Under the pieces are notes generated by a model, which had not been told where the DNA came from, did no database searches, and worked only from the letters and a program-made list of their open reading frames with translations. 64,000 bases of DNA from Metabacillus endolithicus (lineage in GTDB: Bacteria > Bacillota > Bacilli > Bacillales > Bacillaceae): positions 3,516,001 through 3,580,000 of the forward strand of contig NZ_CP095550.1 of assembly GCF_023078335.1 (NCBI RefSeq). The letters run 5' to 3'. Every line of letters starts with the position of its first letter. Positions within the stretch are counted from its first letter, which is position 1. Below are positions 1-9,283 of this stretch, piece by piece. Both the position numbers and the translations under genes were made by a program.

Positions 1-1503
1 ACATTCAGAATACTATTATTTGTCACATTAATTGCTTCCATTATCTTAATAACGAAGAGTCTTTGGGGAGATTGGATTGTTGGTTCTGTAAGTGTTCTTT
101 TTACACTCTCAATTATCTTTATATGTGTTGTGATCTTCCTTGAAAATAGGCATCCGTCACATACAATTACATGGTTAGTTGTTTTAGGTGGTTTTCCATT
201 AGTAGGATTTTTCTTTTATTTATTTTTTGGGAGAAACATAAGAAAGAGACGTCTTTTTGAGAAAAAAGCATTGTTGGATGAAAAAGCATTTTTAGAAATT
301 GAGGGAAATCATCATTCGTATCAAGAAAAAATCAACCGAATGGGTAATCATCAACAATTATTATTCAAACTAGCTCATCGATTAGGACATAGTCCTATAT
401 CATTTGCTACAAAAACGAAGGCTTTAACAGATGGTATCGAAACATTTGATCATATCTTTCGCGAGTTAAAAAATGCAAAACATCATATTCATCTTGAGTA
501 TTATATTGTCCGACATGATCAGGTCGGAAATGAATTGAAAAATCTTTTGATTGAAAAAGCTCGAGAAGGTGTTGAAGTTAGGTTTTTATATGATGCTGTT
601 GGAAGTTGGAAGCTTTCCAAAGAATACATTAGAAGTATGGGGAAAGCTGGGATTGAAATGGTTCCGTTTCTACCCGTTCGGATTCCTTTTTTAAATAATA
701 AAATTAACTTTCGTAACCATCGGAAAATTATCGTTATAGATGGGGAAGTGGGTTTTGTCGGTGGTTTAAATGTGGGCGATGAGTACTTAGGTAAGGATCC
801 TTACTTTGGATATTGGCGTGACACCCACCTTTTAATTAAGGGAGAAGCTGTTCGAACTCTACAAATGATCTTTTTGCAGGATTGGTATTATATGACAGAT
901 AAAAAGCTGTTGATTCAATCTTACATAAGTTCAGATCCTGAGGAATTGGAAGAAACGGGTGGCGTTCAGTTAATTGCCGGTGGTCCTGATAATAAGTGGG
1001 ATGTTATTAAAAACTTGTTTTTCTCGATGATTATTTCGGCCAAAGAGTCAATCTGGATCGCATCTCCATATTTTATTCCCGATGAAGATATTCTAACAGC
1101 TTTAAAGGTGGCTGCACTGAGCGGAATTGACGTAAGACTGCTAGTACCTGAACGTCCGGATAAAAAGATTGTTTACCATGCTTCAAGATCTTATTTCCCA
1201 GAGCTACTTGATGCAGGTGTTAAAGTTTACGAGTATAAAAAAGGGTTTTTACACAGTAAAATTGTGATTGTTGACTATGAACTTGCATCCATTGGAACAG
1301 CGAATATGGACATGAGAAGCTTTCATCTGAATTTTGAGGTAAATGCATTTCTATATAGAACTGGAAGTACACAAACACTTGTAGATGCCTATATGAATGA
1401 TATTGATCAATCGAGAGAAATCATTATGGAAGAATTTGCGAAGCGTTCTTTTGCTATAAAGCTTTTTGAATCAGCAGCACGCCTTATGTCGCCATTATTA
1501 TAG
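1..1503 (+). CDS. cls: Cardiolipin synthase (5' end outside window)
   Basis: The frame is open from base 1 with no start codon, so the gene begins outside the window. The visible part is about 500 codons, close to the full ~480-500 residues of Bacillus ClsA enzymes. Two hydrophobic N-terminal segments (about nt 1-75 and 85-230) are followed by a basic FGRNIRKRR stretch. Two phospholipase D-type HKD motifs are seen: NHRKIIVID near nt 715-741 and HSKIVIVD near nt 1252-1275. By family knowledge the enzyme joins two phosphatidylglycerol molecules into cardiolipin at the membrane. The GTG at 130 is an internal codon and would delete the first membrane segment, so it is not the likely start. Confidence 0.93.
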   Translation, partial: TFRILLFVTLIASIILITKSLWGDWIVGSVSVLFTLSIIFICVVIFLENRHPSHTITWLVVLGGFPLVGFFFYLFFGRNIRKRRLFEKKALLDEKAFLEIEGNHHSYQEKINRMGNHQQLLFKLAHRLGHSPISFATKTKALTDGIETFDHIFRELKNAKHHIHLEYYIVRHDQVGNELKNLLIEKAREGVEVRFLYDAVGSWKLSKEYIRSMGKAGIEMVPFLPVRIPFLNNKINFRNHRKIIVIDGEVGFVGGLNVGDEYLGKDPYFGYWRDTHLLIKGEAVRTLQMIFLQDWYYMTDKKLLIQSYISSDPEELEETGGVQLIAGGPDNKWDVIKNLFFSMIISAKESIWIASPYFIPDEDILTALKVAALSGIDVRLLVPERPDKKIVYHASRSYFPELLDAGVKVYEYKKGFLHSKIVIVDYELASIGTANMDMRSFHLNFEVNAFLYRTGSTQTLVDAYMNDIDQSREIIMEEFAKRSFAIKLFESAARLMSPLL

Positions 1504-1507
1504 AAAG

Positions 1508-1547
1508 AAAGAAGTACTGCCCAATCGGTCAGTGCTTTTTCCTTTTT
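1508..1547 (+). terminator. Rho-independent terminator after cls
   Basis: A 7-bp stem (AGTACTG with CAGTGCT) with a ten-base loop is followed by a T-rich run just after the cls stop codon. Confidence 0.7.
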
Positions 1548-1626
1548 TAATGATCAAAATTTAATTTTCACGATTTGTCCTATTTCTCTTTATATGGATA
1601 ATAAAAAGAAAAAGGAGAGGAAGCTA

Positions 1627-2819
1627 TTGTTTGTAGCGAATGATCAAAGAGGTAATCAACTTAATGTAGCAGAGAAAAAGTGGACAATTGAAAGGTTAAG
1701 AAAGTTAAAAGCAAACAGCACTTTTATTTGTCCTCAATGTCAAAACGAGTTAGATTTAAAAATTGGTTCAATCATATCAGCCCACTTTGCTCATAAAAAG
1801 CACTCTGACTGTCCATCAAATAAGGGAGGACCTGAAAGTCAGTATCATATGAGAGGAAAGCTTGAATTATATGATTGGCTTCAAATAGATGAAAATGTTA
1901 CACATGTAGAACTAGAACCTTTTATAACTGATATTAAGCAGCGTCCAGACCTTTTAATCAAAGATCATCAACAAACCCTAGCAATAGAGTATCAATGCTC
2001 ACCAATCGACCTAAACATACTTCAAAAAAGATCTGGTATGTATAAAAAAGCAAACATTCCTTTTCTCTGGATTCTAGGTGGAAAATTACTAAAAAGAACA
2101 GGAGAAAGATCATTTAAACTCTCCCAGTTTCAATGGCGTTTTACAAGTAAAATGGAAGATGGCTCACTTATGATCTATGCTTATTGTTCTAAGATTAAAG
2201 CGTTTATCATTTTAAGAACTATTATTCCATTTTCTTCTCAAGTTGTTTTTGCCAATCAATCTGTTATTTCTAAACAAACAATATCGTTCACGCAGTTAAT
2301 AAGACAGCAGTCTTGTTCCATAAATTTTTATGAAAATTGGTTCCATAAAGTTAGAGCTTTTCGCTTAAAGCCTTTTCCCTTTACTACGAAGCAAGCGAAT
2401 ACTCTAAATCAATTCCTTTATCAAACAAAACATGCTTCTCTTCTTTATCTTCCTTCACACGCATTTCTACCCCTAAAGTACAACTACTTAATAGAATCAC
2501 CTGTCTATGTATGGCAAGGATGGGTGATGACATTTATAGATGAAGTACCTTTAAACTCTACCTTTAGCTTTCACTATATTTATGAAAGAACCAAAAGAAG
2601 GTAAAGGAAAGATTACTCTCGGTTCGGGTTCTGCCACAACTAAATGTACACTATTCCAAAGTTATATATGAATACCTTGAAAAGCTCTCAGAGTTATCTT
2701 TTATCACTAAAGTAGAATACCAAATATATGAAAAACATCAGACGACTAATTGGTTAACCAATATTGACGAATTACTAAACCGAGATGAAGAGCTAATGAA
2801 AGAGCTAAAACAAGGTTAA
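1627..2819 (+). pseudogene. coiA: Competence protein CoiA, frameshifted near its 3' end
   Basis: CoiA acts in natural transformation, in recombination of incoming DNA. The N-terminal part carries CPQC and a downstream HFAHKKHSDC stretch typical of the CoiA-family zinc-finger region, followed by a nuclease-like core (RPDLLI, AIEYQCSPID). The first frame stops at 2604. The next 70 codons continue without a break in another frame to 2819 (ending DEELMKELKQG) and look like the normal CoiA C-terminus. Adding one A to the A4 run at 2593-2596 restores a protein of about 397 residues. I chose the TTG at 1627 because AAGGAGAGG lies seven bases upstream; an ATG at 1594 has no ribosome site. The indel may be a sequencing error. 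Confidence 0.85.
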
Positions 2820-2881
2820 TGTATAGCAATTATTTTTTTGAACACATTAAAAGGGAGATATTAACAACAAGAGGTGATCAT

Positions 2882-3055
2882 ATGTTTAATAAAAAACGTA
2901 AACGTAATCCAGTATTATTTATGGCATCAATGCTTGGAGTAGGAGCAGCTGCTTACTATTTGACAAAAGAAGCTACACAGGGTGAAGATAGAGGTAGCAA
3001 CAATCAATCATATCCATCTGAAAATCCTTTCGATTATATTGGGAAAGATTTTTAA
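2882..3055 (+). CDS. Small basic membrane-anchored protein (57 aa), unknown function
   Basis: This short gene has a good ribosome site (AAGAGGTGATC) ahead of the ATG at 2882; the upstream in-frame ATG at 2819 overlaps the coiA stop and has none. The protein has a lysine/arginine-rich start (MFNKKRKRN), one short hydrophobic helix (PVLFMASMLGVGAAAYYL) and a polar tail rich in Asn and Ser. It resembles other short Bacillus single-helix proteins of unknown role, and a functionally anonymous protein of similar design occurs at 40698. It lies between coiA and pepF, probably as its own unit. I do not recognise the family. Confidence 0.65.
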   Translation: MFNKKRKRNPVLFMASMLGVGAAAYYLTKEATQGEDRGSNNQSYPSENPFDYIGKDF

Positions 3056-3093
3056 TTGGCTCATGCGGAGAAAAAACTTCGGGAGGGATGGGT

Positions 3094-5022
3094 ATGAACA
3101 AGAAAAAAATGCTATCAATTATGACGGCATTAACACTCATGAGCTCAATGAATACAAGCTCCGCATACGCCATTAATTTAAAAGGGGGAAATGGTATGTC
3201 AGAACAAGCGGCAGTGAAAAAATTACCTTCTAGAAATGAAATGAAAACAGAAGAAACCTGGAGACTTGAGGACATTTTTGAAACAGATGAAGCTTGGGAA
3301 AAAGAATACAAAGAAATACAAGCAGCTTTACCTAAGTTGGCCGAATTCAAAGGAAAACTAAGTGAAAGTGCCAATACACTTTATGAAGCACTTTCTTATC
3401 AAGATGGTGTAATGGAGCGTTTAGGAAAGCTTTATACATACGCACATATGAGATACGACCAGGACACAACGAACTCCAAATACCAAGCACTAGATGATCG
3501 TGCTAAAAGCTTATACACACAAGCTTCTAGTTTAAGCTCTTACATTGTTCCTGAAATTCTCTCAATTGATGAAGAGAAGATCAAGCAATTTTTAGAAGAA
3601 AAAGAAGAACTGAAGCTGTATGAGCATGCTCTTGATGAAATTAATCGCCAACGTCCACATGTTCTTTCAGCTGAAAAGGAAGAGTTATTAGCGGAAGCAT
3701 CGGATGTCTTAGGCGCTGCAAGTAATACATTCGGAATGCTGAACAATGCTGATTTAACATTTCCTTCAATTAAAGATGAAAACGGAGAAGAGGTTGAAAT
3801 CACTCATGGCCGCTATATCCGCTTTTTAGAAAGTGAAGATCGTAGAGTACGTGAAGAGGCATTTAAAGCCGTATATAAAACATATGGTGATTTTAAGAAT
3901 ACATTTGCTAGTACATTAAGTGGAACCGTTAAAAAAGACAATTTCAGTGCAAAGGTAAGAAATTATGAATCTGCAAGACAAGCTGCATTAAGCAGTGATA
4001 ACATACCTGAATCTGTTTATGAAAACCTTGTTAGTACGATACATGATCATTTAGATCTTCTTCAGCGCTATGTAAAGCTTCGTAAAGAGGTACTCAAACT
4101 TGATGAAGTTCATATGTATGATCTTTATACACCTCTTATTAAGGACGTTAAAATGGACGTAACATATGACGAAGCAAAAGATTATATTTTAAAAGGACTT
4201 CAGCCACTTGGTGATGAATATATCTCGATTTTAGAAGAAGGCTTTGAAAACCGCTGGGTTGATGTTCATGAAAATAAAGGAAAAAGAAGTGGTGCGTACT
4301 CATCAGGAGCATATGGTACAAATCCATACATCCTTATGAATTGGCAGGACAATGTAAATAATTTATTTACACTTGCACATGAGTTCGGACACTCTGTTCA
4401 CAGTTACTATACGCGCAAAGAGCAACCATATCCATATGGAAATTACTCTATTTTCGTAGCGGAAGTTGCATCAACGGCTAATGAAGCTTTATTAAATCAT
4501 TACCTGCTAAATACAATTGATGATGAGAAAAAACGTTTGTACTTACTTAACCACTTCCTTGAAGGATTTAGAGGAACTGTTTTCCGTCAAACAATGTTTG
4601 CTGAGTTTGAGCATATTATTCATCAAAAGGCACAAGATGGTGAGTCGTTAACACCTGAATTACTAACTAAAACTTATTATGATCTGAACAAAAAGTATTT
4701 CGGTGATGACATTGTTGTTGATGAAGAAATCGGCTTAGAGTGGGCTAGAATTCCACATTTTTACTATAATTATTATGTGTATCAATATGCTACAGGCTAC
4801 AGTGCTGCAACAGCTCTAAGTAACCAAATCTTAGAAGAAGGTCAACCTGCAGTTGATCGATACTTAGAATTTCTAAAAGCAGGAAGCTCTGATTACCCAA
4901 TTGAAGTTTTAAAGAAAGCCGGTGTTGATATGACATCTTCAGCACCAATTGAAGAAGCATGTAAAGTGTTTGAAGAGAAACTAAATGAAATGGAAGAGCT
5001 ATTGGCTAAGGTTAAACAATAA
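3094..5022 (+). CDS. pepF: Oligoendopeptidase F, M3 family metallopeptidase
   Basis: A zinc endopeptidase that cleaves short oligopeptides. The zinc motif HEFGHSVH lies near residue 429 and the C-terminal M3 catalytic fold is complete. The gene corresponds in place to B. subtilis yjbG (pepF) downstream of coiA. Two starts are possible. The ATG at 3094 follows GGGAGGG and gives an N-terminus that looks like a signal peptide (MNKKKMLSIMTALTLMSS with a SAYA-like cleavage region). The ATG at 3196 follows AAAGGGGGAAA and gives a plain cytosolic M3 start (MSEQAAVKKLPSR). The longer form would be about 642 residues and the shorter about 608. I give the upstream start, but both may be used. Confidence 0.93.
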   Translation: MNKKKMLSIMTALTLMSSMNTSSAYAINLKGGNGMSEQAAVKKLPSRNEMKTEETWRLEDIFETDEAWEKEYKEIQAALPKLAEFKGKLSESANTLYEALSYQDGVMERLGKLYTYAHMRYDQDTTNSKYQALDDRAKSLYTQASSLSSYIVPEILSIDEEKIKQFLEEKEELKLYEHALDEINRQRPHVLSAEKEELLAEASDVLGAASNTFGMLNNADLTFPSIKDENGEEVEITHGRYIRFLESEDRRVREEAFKAVYKTYGDFKNTFASTLSGTVKKDNFSAKVRNYESARQAALSSDNIPESVYENLVSTIHDHLDLLQRYVKLRKEVLKLDEVHMYDLYTPLIKDVKMDVTYDEAKDYILKGLQPLGDEYISILEEGFENRWVDVHENKGKRSGAYSSGAYGTNPYILMNWQDNVNNLFTLAHEFGHSVHSYYTRKEQPYPYGNYSIFVAEVASTANEALLNHYLLNTIDDEKKRLYLLNHFLEGFRGTVFRQTMFAEFEHIIHQKAQDGESLTPELLTKTYYDLNKKYFGDDIVVDEEIGLEWARIPHFYYNYYVYQYATGYSAATALSNQILEEGQPAVDRYLEFLKAGSSDYPIEVLKKAGVDMTSSAPIEEACKVFEEKLNEMEELLAKVKQ

Positions 5023-5032
5023 TGAAGCTACA

Positions 5033-5075
5033 TGAAAAAAGGAATGTGCCATTTATGTGCACATTCCTTTTTTCA
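5033..5075. terminator. Bidirectional terminator between pepF and the small reverse gene
   Basis: A long stem (AAAAAAGGAATGTGC with GCACATTCCTTTTTT) lies between convergent genes and has an A-run on one side and a T-run on the other, so it can serve both strands. Confidence 0.85.
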
Positions 5076-5249
5076 TTAAAAGCCTCTAAACGTTTTCCTA
5101 TGATTAATAAAATAAAGTGTTACAAAAATTGAGATTAACAATAATGGAGATGTGATATAAAGAGGGACAAGATTCATGAACCCTAATACATTAATGAAGA
5201 ATAACACAATCGTAAGCACTGAGAGCAATACAATCCATCTTAGCTTCAC
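5076..5249 (-). CDS. Small two-helix membrane protein (57 aa), unknown function
   Basis: The reverse strand has a GTG start at 5249 with a strong AAGGAGGATACAT ribosome site and a 57-codon frame ending TAA at 5076. The protein starts MKLRWIVLLSVLTIVLFF and contains two hydrophobic segments separated by a short NLVPLYITSP loop, with a basic tail (HRKTFRGF). The topology suggests a small integral membrane protein. It is convergent with pepF and shares its terminator. I cannot assign a function. Confidence 0.72.
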   Translation of the reverse strand: MKLRWIVLLSVLTIVLFFINVLGFMNLVPLYITSPLLLISIFVTLYFINHRKTFRGF

Positions 5250-5379
5250 ATGTATCCTCCTTGTCTATTTTCTATTTATTATTGTATATGTTTTTATCTT
5301 CTACAATATCCATTAAGTTAAGACGAGTTCATTTTAAGCACAAAACAATATAAGTGGAAATTATTCTAACATAATAGGT

Positions 5380-5464
5380 TTTGTGACATTTTTGTGAAAA
5401 AGAAGTATCGCACTTGTCAATAGTCGACATATTTTGATATATTATAGATGTGAAATTAATCACA
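5380..5464 (+). promoter_or_regulatory. roxS promoter with ResD-like repeats and a Rex-type operator
   Basis: A sigma-A-like promoter is visible (TTGTCA at 5414-5419 and TATATT at 5438-5443, 18-base spacer). Upstream are two TTTGTGA direct repeats at 5380-5386 and 5391-5397, eleven bases apart, matching the half-site used by ResD/SrrA. At 5449-5464 the palindrome TGTGAAATTAATCACA covers the likely transcription start. It fits the Rex operator and also the TGTGA-N6-TCACA pattern of Fnr. ResD activation and Rex repression of roxS are known in B. subtilis; the sites here are inferred by pattern. Confidence 0.75.
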
Positions 5465-5573
5465 AACAAACATTTACCCCTTTGTTTGACCGTGAAAAAT
5501 TTCTCCCATCCCCTTTGTTGTCGTTAAGACATAAAAAGAAGACCCTTTACTTTGTATGGGGTCTTTTTATTTT
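5451..5573 (+). ncRNA. roxS: Small regulatory RNA RoxS (RsaE)
   Basis: A ~120-nt transcript unit with no reading frame runs from the promoter start near 5452 to a hairpin and T-run ending at about 5572. It contains the RsaE/RoxS hallmarks in order: a 5' GAAATTAATCACA, a first C-rich loop ACCCCTTTG, then TTTCTCCCATCCCCTTTG as the second C-rich seed, and a GACCC/GGGTC terminator stem. In B. subtilis and Staphylococcus aureus this RNA pairs through its C-rich loops with ribosome sites of central-metabolism mRNAs to adjust NAD/NADH balance. In B. subtilis it also lies in the yjb region. Recognition is from sequence memory of the family and is strong. Confidence 0.88.
5536..5573 (+). terminator. 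Terminator of roxS
   Basis: The stem (AAGACCC with GGGTCTT) has a loop of about 12 bases and is followed by TTTTTATTTT. Confidence 0.85.
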
Positions 5574-5766
5574 GTCTCGAAATTAAGAATTGAAGATAAG
5601 ATTTAATAAACAAGTCCCTGAAATACATAAAAACATTAGCATTCTCCTTATAAAGTAACGGCATCTTGCACACCCGGCCCCTCATTTTACCCTCGCCAAC
5701 TTCCTTATAACTCTGCTATTCTAGTAGTATCAAATTGGGTCTTAATAGTGGAAGGAGCTCATATTC

Positions 5767-6204
5767 ATGGAAGTAACAAGTATACATCCTGCAGTTGCAG
5801 TTATTATTTTTGACGAAGAAGGCCGAGTGCTTTTGCAAAAGCGACGAGATGTTGGGTTATGGGGAATTCCTTCGGGTCATGTAGAGCCTGGTGAGACGGT
5901 GGAGGCTGCTGCGAAACGAGAAGTACTTGAGGAAACAAGCTTACATATAGAAGTTGTTAAACTCATTGGTGTATATTCTGATCCAGCTTCACAGGTTTTT
6001 CACTATCCAGATGGGCGAGTAGTTCATTTTATAACCACCTATTTTTCAGCAATTATCTCTGGTGGTGAGGTTGAAGTAAACGAGTCAGAATCCTTAGAAA
6101 TAAAGTTCTTTCCACCTTCTAATTTGCCAAGCGAACTACTAAATATGCATCCCAACTGGTTATTAGATGCCCTGGCAAAACAGGAGGCTGCATTCATTAG
6201 ATAA
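5767..6204 (+). CDS. NUDIX hydrolase
   Basis: The NUDIX box GHVEPGETVEAAAKREVLEE (residues ~37-56) fits the consensus GX5EX7REUXEEXGU, so the protein hydrolyses a nucleoside diphosphate linked to some other group and needs a divalent metal. Length (145 aa) is normal for a single-domain member. The start has a GGAAGGAGC ribosome site. The substrate cannot be read from sequence; the family includes ADP-ribose, dNTP and sugar-nucleotide hydrolases. The gene is absent from the B. subtilis version of this locus, and lies convergent with spxH. Confidence 0.85.
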   Translation: MEVTSIHPAVAVIIFDEEGRVLLQKRRDVGLWGIPSGHVEPGETVEAAAKREVLEETSLHIEVVKLIGVYSDPASQVFHYPDGRVVHFITTYFSAIISGGEVEVNESESLEIKFFPPSNLPSELLNMHPNWLLDALAKQEAAFIR

Positions 6205-6290
6205 TCCCGCGCTCAATTCTCATACGCAGAAGCGTCATTTCAGCGCTTGTTTGCCCCTGTAATAGTTCTGCTCCTATCAACAACAGACAC

Positions 6291-6322
6291 AAAAAAGGAA
6301 TGGCGTCATACCATTCCTTTTA
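6291..6322. terminator. Bidirectional terminator between the NUDIX gene and spxH
   Basis: The stem AAAAGGAATGG / CCATTCCTTTT lies between convergent genes, with A-rich and T-rich flanks. Confidence 0.8.
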
Positions 6323-7201
6323 TTAGCCTATATATCTCCAGAAAGTACCGTGTTTTGCTTGTACTTTTTCAACAGTTTGAGATAGAACTAATTTCTTTAA
6401 TGTTTTTTCAACATCAGCCATTGTCATATTATAAACCGATGCGATTTCAGCAGTGGCAACAAATTGGTAGTGAGCTAAGAATGCTTCCAATGGAGGGGTG
6501 TGTGAAGGCTTAATATCATCGCCCACCATTTCTTTTAAGACTTGAACATATAAGTCATACGTATAAATACCTGTTATTTTTAAGCCTTCACGTTCTACCT
6601 CTTCACTGAAAAAAGCAAGTGTAGGGATTTCCTGAACCTCCATTTCAGAAGTGATTTTCAAATCACATTGCAAAGCTTTTGCTGAGCTTTCTGAATGAAG
6701 GTCTTTTTTGAATTCATTGACGTCAAGTCCGACATCTTTTGCAATTCCAATTAAAATTTCTTCATCTGAAACATTTTGACTTTCAATAAATAGTACTTCC
6801 TGCAGCTTCCTCATAAATTTAAGACCTGCTTTTCGTCCTTGAAGTTCAGCTGATTTTATCGCTAGTGAAGCTGTGTATGGACTTGATAATGGATTTTTTA
6901 GCCACACATTTCCATCACATGACATTCCTGTACGACTTCCTGTTTTTTCCCAGGCCTGTGCAAGCTTTTCAGGTTTTTTTCTTTTTGAAACGTTTAGTGT
7001 TGCAAGACGGCCGCTGATAATATATTTTAGCGTGAAAAGTCGTCCGTATTCTATTTGTAATTTTTTTATGATTGGTTCCAAGGCCCAGCATTCAGGGCAT
7101 AAAGGGTCAACAAACATATAGATTTCCAATGGCTTATCAGGGTGACCGTTACAGTGTGAGAAAAAGAGGGAGATGTTTTTATTCTCATGATGTCCCATCA
7201 A
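6323..7201 (-). CDS. spxH: ClpXP adaptor protein SpxH (YjbH), DsbA/FrnE-like fold
   Basis: SpxH binds the redox regulator Spx and hands it to ClpXP for degradation. The protein has a His/Cys-rich N-terminus (GHHENK, SHCNGH) that binds zinc in B. subtilis, then a thioredoxin-like domain with CPEC at residues 35-38 ([12 protein letters not shown]) and a DsbA-type helical insert. Length is 292 residues, close to 299 in B. subtilis. It overlaps the 3' end of the globin gene yjbI by 17 bases, the same operon arrangement as in B. subtilis. RoxS lies about 800 bases away. Confidence 0.93.
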   Translation of the reverse strand: MMGHHENKNISLFFSHCNGHPDKPLEIYMFVDPLCPECWALEPIIKKLQIEYGRLFTLKYIISGRLATLNVSKRKKPEKLAQAWEKTGSRTGMSCDGNVWLKNPLSSPYTASLAIKSAELQGRKAGLKFMRKLQEVLFIESQNVSDEEILIGIAKDVGLDVNEFKKDLHSESSAKALQCDLKITSEMEVQEIPTLAFFSEEVEREGLKITGIYTYDLYVQVLKEMVGDDIKPSHTPPLEAFLAHYQFVATAEIASVYNMTMADVEKTLKKLVLSQTVEKVQAKHGTFWRYIG

Positions 7202-7595
7202 AATATCCCTCTTTACTGTCTGGTGAATTCACCATATGTTCAGCAGTAAGTTTTAAGCGGTGCAATAGAAAGTCCTTTACTTCCCCCTCGAGTTGAACTT
7301 CCTTCATTGCTTTCTCCATACAAGCAATCCATGCTTTTGCTCTTGAAGGTGTGATTTCAAAAGGAAGATGTCTTGCTCTGAGCATCGGATGGCCGTGTTC
7401 CTCGGTGTATTCTTGAGGGCCACCTAAGTACTGTGTGAGAAATTGCTTTTGCTTTCGTGCTGTTTCAGTTAAATCATCTGGAAAAATGGGAGACAATAAC
7501 GGATGTTTTTGTACGTTTCCATAAAAGGCATCAACAAGCTGCGAAAGAGTTTCTGCTCCTATCGCCTCATAGGGTGTTAGATTTTGATTCGTCAC
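7185..7595 (-). CDS. yjbI: Group II truncated hemoglobin YjbI
   Basis: A heme-binding 2-over-2 globin of 136 residues. The proximal histidine is seen as His76 in [10 protein letters not shown], and the B-helix YGN and the CD-region PIFPDDL patterns are typical of trHbO proteins. By family knowledge it binds oxygen and may act as a peroxidase or in NO/O2 handling; its pairing with spxH suggests a stress role. Translation starts at a GTG (7595) after AAAGGAGATATC. It is the first gene of the yjbI-spxH pair. Confidence 0.93.
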   Translation of the reverse strand: MTNQNLTPYEAIGAETLSQLVDAFYGNVQKHPLLSPIFPDDLTETARKQKQFLTQYLGGPQEYTEEHGHPMLRARHLPFEITPSRAKAWIACMEKAMKEVQLEGEVKDFLLHRLKLTAEHMVNSPDSKEGYFDGTS

Positions 7596-7908
7596 GTTGA
7601 TATCTCCTTTTCAAATTGCTAATGTTATTCTAATAAACGCAAAGTTTGTTATTGGAAAATGAATAGAAGAATATTTATATATCAAAGAATGTCACATCTA
7701 ATAGGATAATATGACTACTTCAGCTTGCGTTATGTAAATTCATTTTAACAAGCACTTCTATATATCTCAAACAAACCGCTCTCATAATAGGATATTTACC
7801 ATTATTGTATGTTATTGGAGTTATTGTATGTGTTTCTTTAATGAGGTGTAGAGCAGTTCTACAAGCAAAAAAAGAGACTCAAAAATAGAGCCTCTTTTAA
7901 GCAGTTAA
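7596..7908. other. Intergenic region with a transglycosylase-gene terminator
   Basis: I see no gene in these 313 bases. At 7867-7899 a hairpin (on the reverse strand AAGAGGCTC and GAGTCTCTT followed by a T-run) should end the cwlQ transcript. The part next to 7595 must hold the yjbI promoter; I cannot pick a clear -35/-10 pair. Confidence 0.6.
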
Positions 7909-8544
7909 TTATACATTATAAGTAGAAGTGATTTTACGAACGTAATTTTGTGTTTCTTTAAAAGGAGGCATGCCGCCATACTTATCAACGTTTCCAGGTC
8001 CTGCATTATAGGCAGCTAGTGCAAGTTTTACATCTCCGTTATATCTCGATAGCATCTGTTTTAAATATTTTGTTCCACCTTCAACGTTTTGCGCCGCATC
8101 GTAAGGGTCGTTTACACCAAGAGAGCGGGCAGTTGCTGGCATTAATTGCATAAGTCCCATTGCACCAGCGTAGCTTTTGGCAGTAGGATTAAACCCTGAT
8201 TCCTGCTTGATAACGGCACGAATTAATTTCTCATCTACTCCGTACTTGGTAGCAGCCTGACGAATAATATCGTCGATAGAGCCAGATGCAATCGGCGCTG
8301 ATGTTTCTTTAACAGAAGTTGTTTTTGTAACAACTGGTGAGTTTAAGATCATTCTAGGTAAATCTGCTAAAACAGATGAATTATTTGTTGTTGTACTTGA
8401 AGTTGAGGGATTAATAAAAGTTTTTAATAAATCTTGAAAAGTTGTATCAAAGGTTGAATCTTTTGTTTGGGTTGGTGATGTATTGAAATTTTGCAATGCC
8501 TGTAGTTCAAGCATTGTTTTATAATATCTTGCTTTAATATCCAA
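7909..8544 (-). CDS. cwlQ: Soluble lytic transglycosylase (CwlQ/YjbJ-like)
   Basis: The C-terminal ~115 residues form an SLT (Slt70-like) domain that cuts the glycan backbone of peptidoglycan: [13 protein letters not shown] carries the catalytic Glu, followed by [12 protein letters not shown] and [13 protein letters not shown]. The N-terminal ~90 residues are low-complexity (Ser/Thr-rich, including STSSTTTNN) and look like a linker. No signal peptide is evident, as in B. subtilis YjbJ (CwlQ), which has both muramidase and transglycosylase activity. The gene lies five bases downstream of yjbK and is probably co-transcribed. Confidence 0.9.
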   Translation of the reverse strand: MDIKARYYKTMLELQALQNFNTSPTQTKDSTFDTTFQDLLKTFINPSTSSTTTNNSSVLADLPRMILNSPVVTKTTSVKETSAPIASGSIDDIIRQAATKYGVDEKLIRAVIKQESGFNPTAKSYAGAMGLMQLMPATARSLGVNDPYDAAQNVEGGTKYLKQMLSRYNGDVKLALAAYNAGPGNVDKYGGMPPFKETQNYVRKITSTYNV

Positions 8545-8549
8545 GATTC

Positions 8550-9134
8550 TTACCCCATCTCACTATATTTTTGTTCATAAAAACGGCGAATCTTATTTTT
8601 TGTTTGTCTTATTGGAATGTTAAGGTCATGTAGAAGTTGATGGAAGACTTTTTTTCCAATTTCTTCATCTTTTGCTTCATATTCAAGCTCATAGTCCTCT
8701 ACTGTTAAATATCGGCTGTGATCTAAAACTATTAAACCGTTTTGATAATTTTTTTCTGCACGGCGTGTTGATAAAGAACCAAAATAAGTTATTTTGTTAA
8801 CTTCGATATCTAATTGAAGGAGACGATCAACAACCTCGCCATTTACGAGTTCACCAGTTTTCATCATGTTTTCTGCCATTTCGTCTGATAATGTTTGATG
8901 TGTTTCGAGTAAACCAACTGTAGCGGGTTCTTTTAAAGTCATAACAAATTTATTTTGCTTTCTTCTTATTCGCAAAGCTGCTCCGAGTGCTTTTAACGAA
9001 AATTCAGGTGTATCAAAATAATGATTTTCCTGCTCGAAAAAATCATGTTCCTCTATTTTAAATGTTTCTTTTATTTTGGAATATTCATCTTTTGTTAAAA
9101 GATTCTTAAATTCTATTTCAATTTCTTGTGACAT
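8550..9134 (-). CDS. yjbK: CYTH domain protein YjbK
   Basis: A 194-residue CYTH-fold protein. The signature [10 protein letters not shown] starts the domain, with [16 protein letters not shown] and [10 protein letters not shown] later, giving the charged residues of the triphosphate tunnel. Family members bind and hydrolyse inorganic or organic triphosphates. The start at 9134 (MSQEIEIEF) is preferred to the ATG at 9176 because the CYTH signature begins immediately and GAGAGG lies upstream. Its neighbours (cwlQ downstream; yjbL and relQ divergent) are as in B. subtilis. Confidence 0.9.
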   Translation of the reverse strand: MSQEIEIEFKNLLTKDEYSKIKETFKIEEHDFFEQENHYFDTPEFSLKALGAALRIRRKQNKFVMTLKEPATVGLLETHQTLSDEMAENMMKTGELVNGEVVDRLLQLDIEVNKITYFGSLSTRRAEKNYQNGLIVLDHSRYLTVEDYELEYEAKDEEIGKKVFHQLLHDLNIPIRQTKNKIRRFYEQKYSEMG

Positions 9135-9283
9135 ACAGGATAGACCTCTCTTATCGAATAGTTTAGCGTAAGACAAAAAACGATCTCGTTCTATTATCTC
9201 TTGAATTTAAATAGACCGCAATGTTATCAAGTGACTTTTTAATATGGTAAAATAATCTTGGATTGTAATGGAAGGAGATAGTT

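Noticed and set aside
1594..1626. ATG at 1594 as the coiA start
   Set aside because: It has no ribosome site, while the TTG at 1627 has AAGGAGAGG at the right distance.
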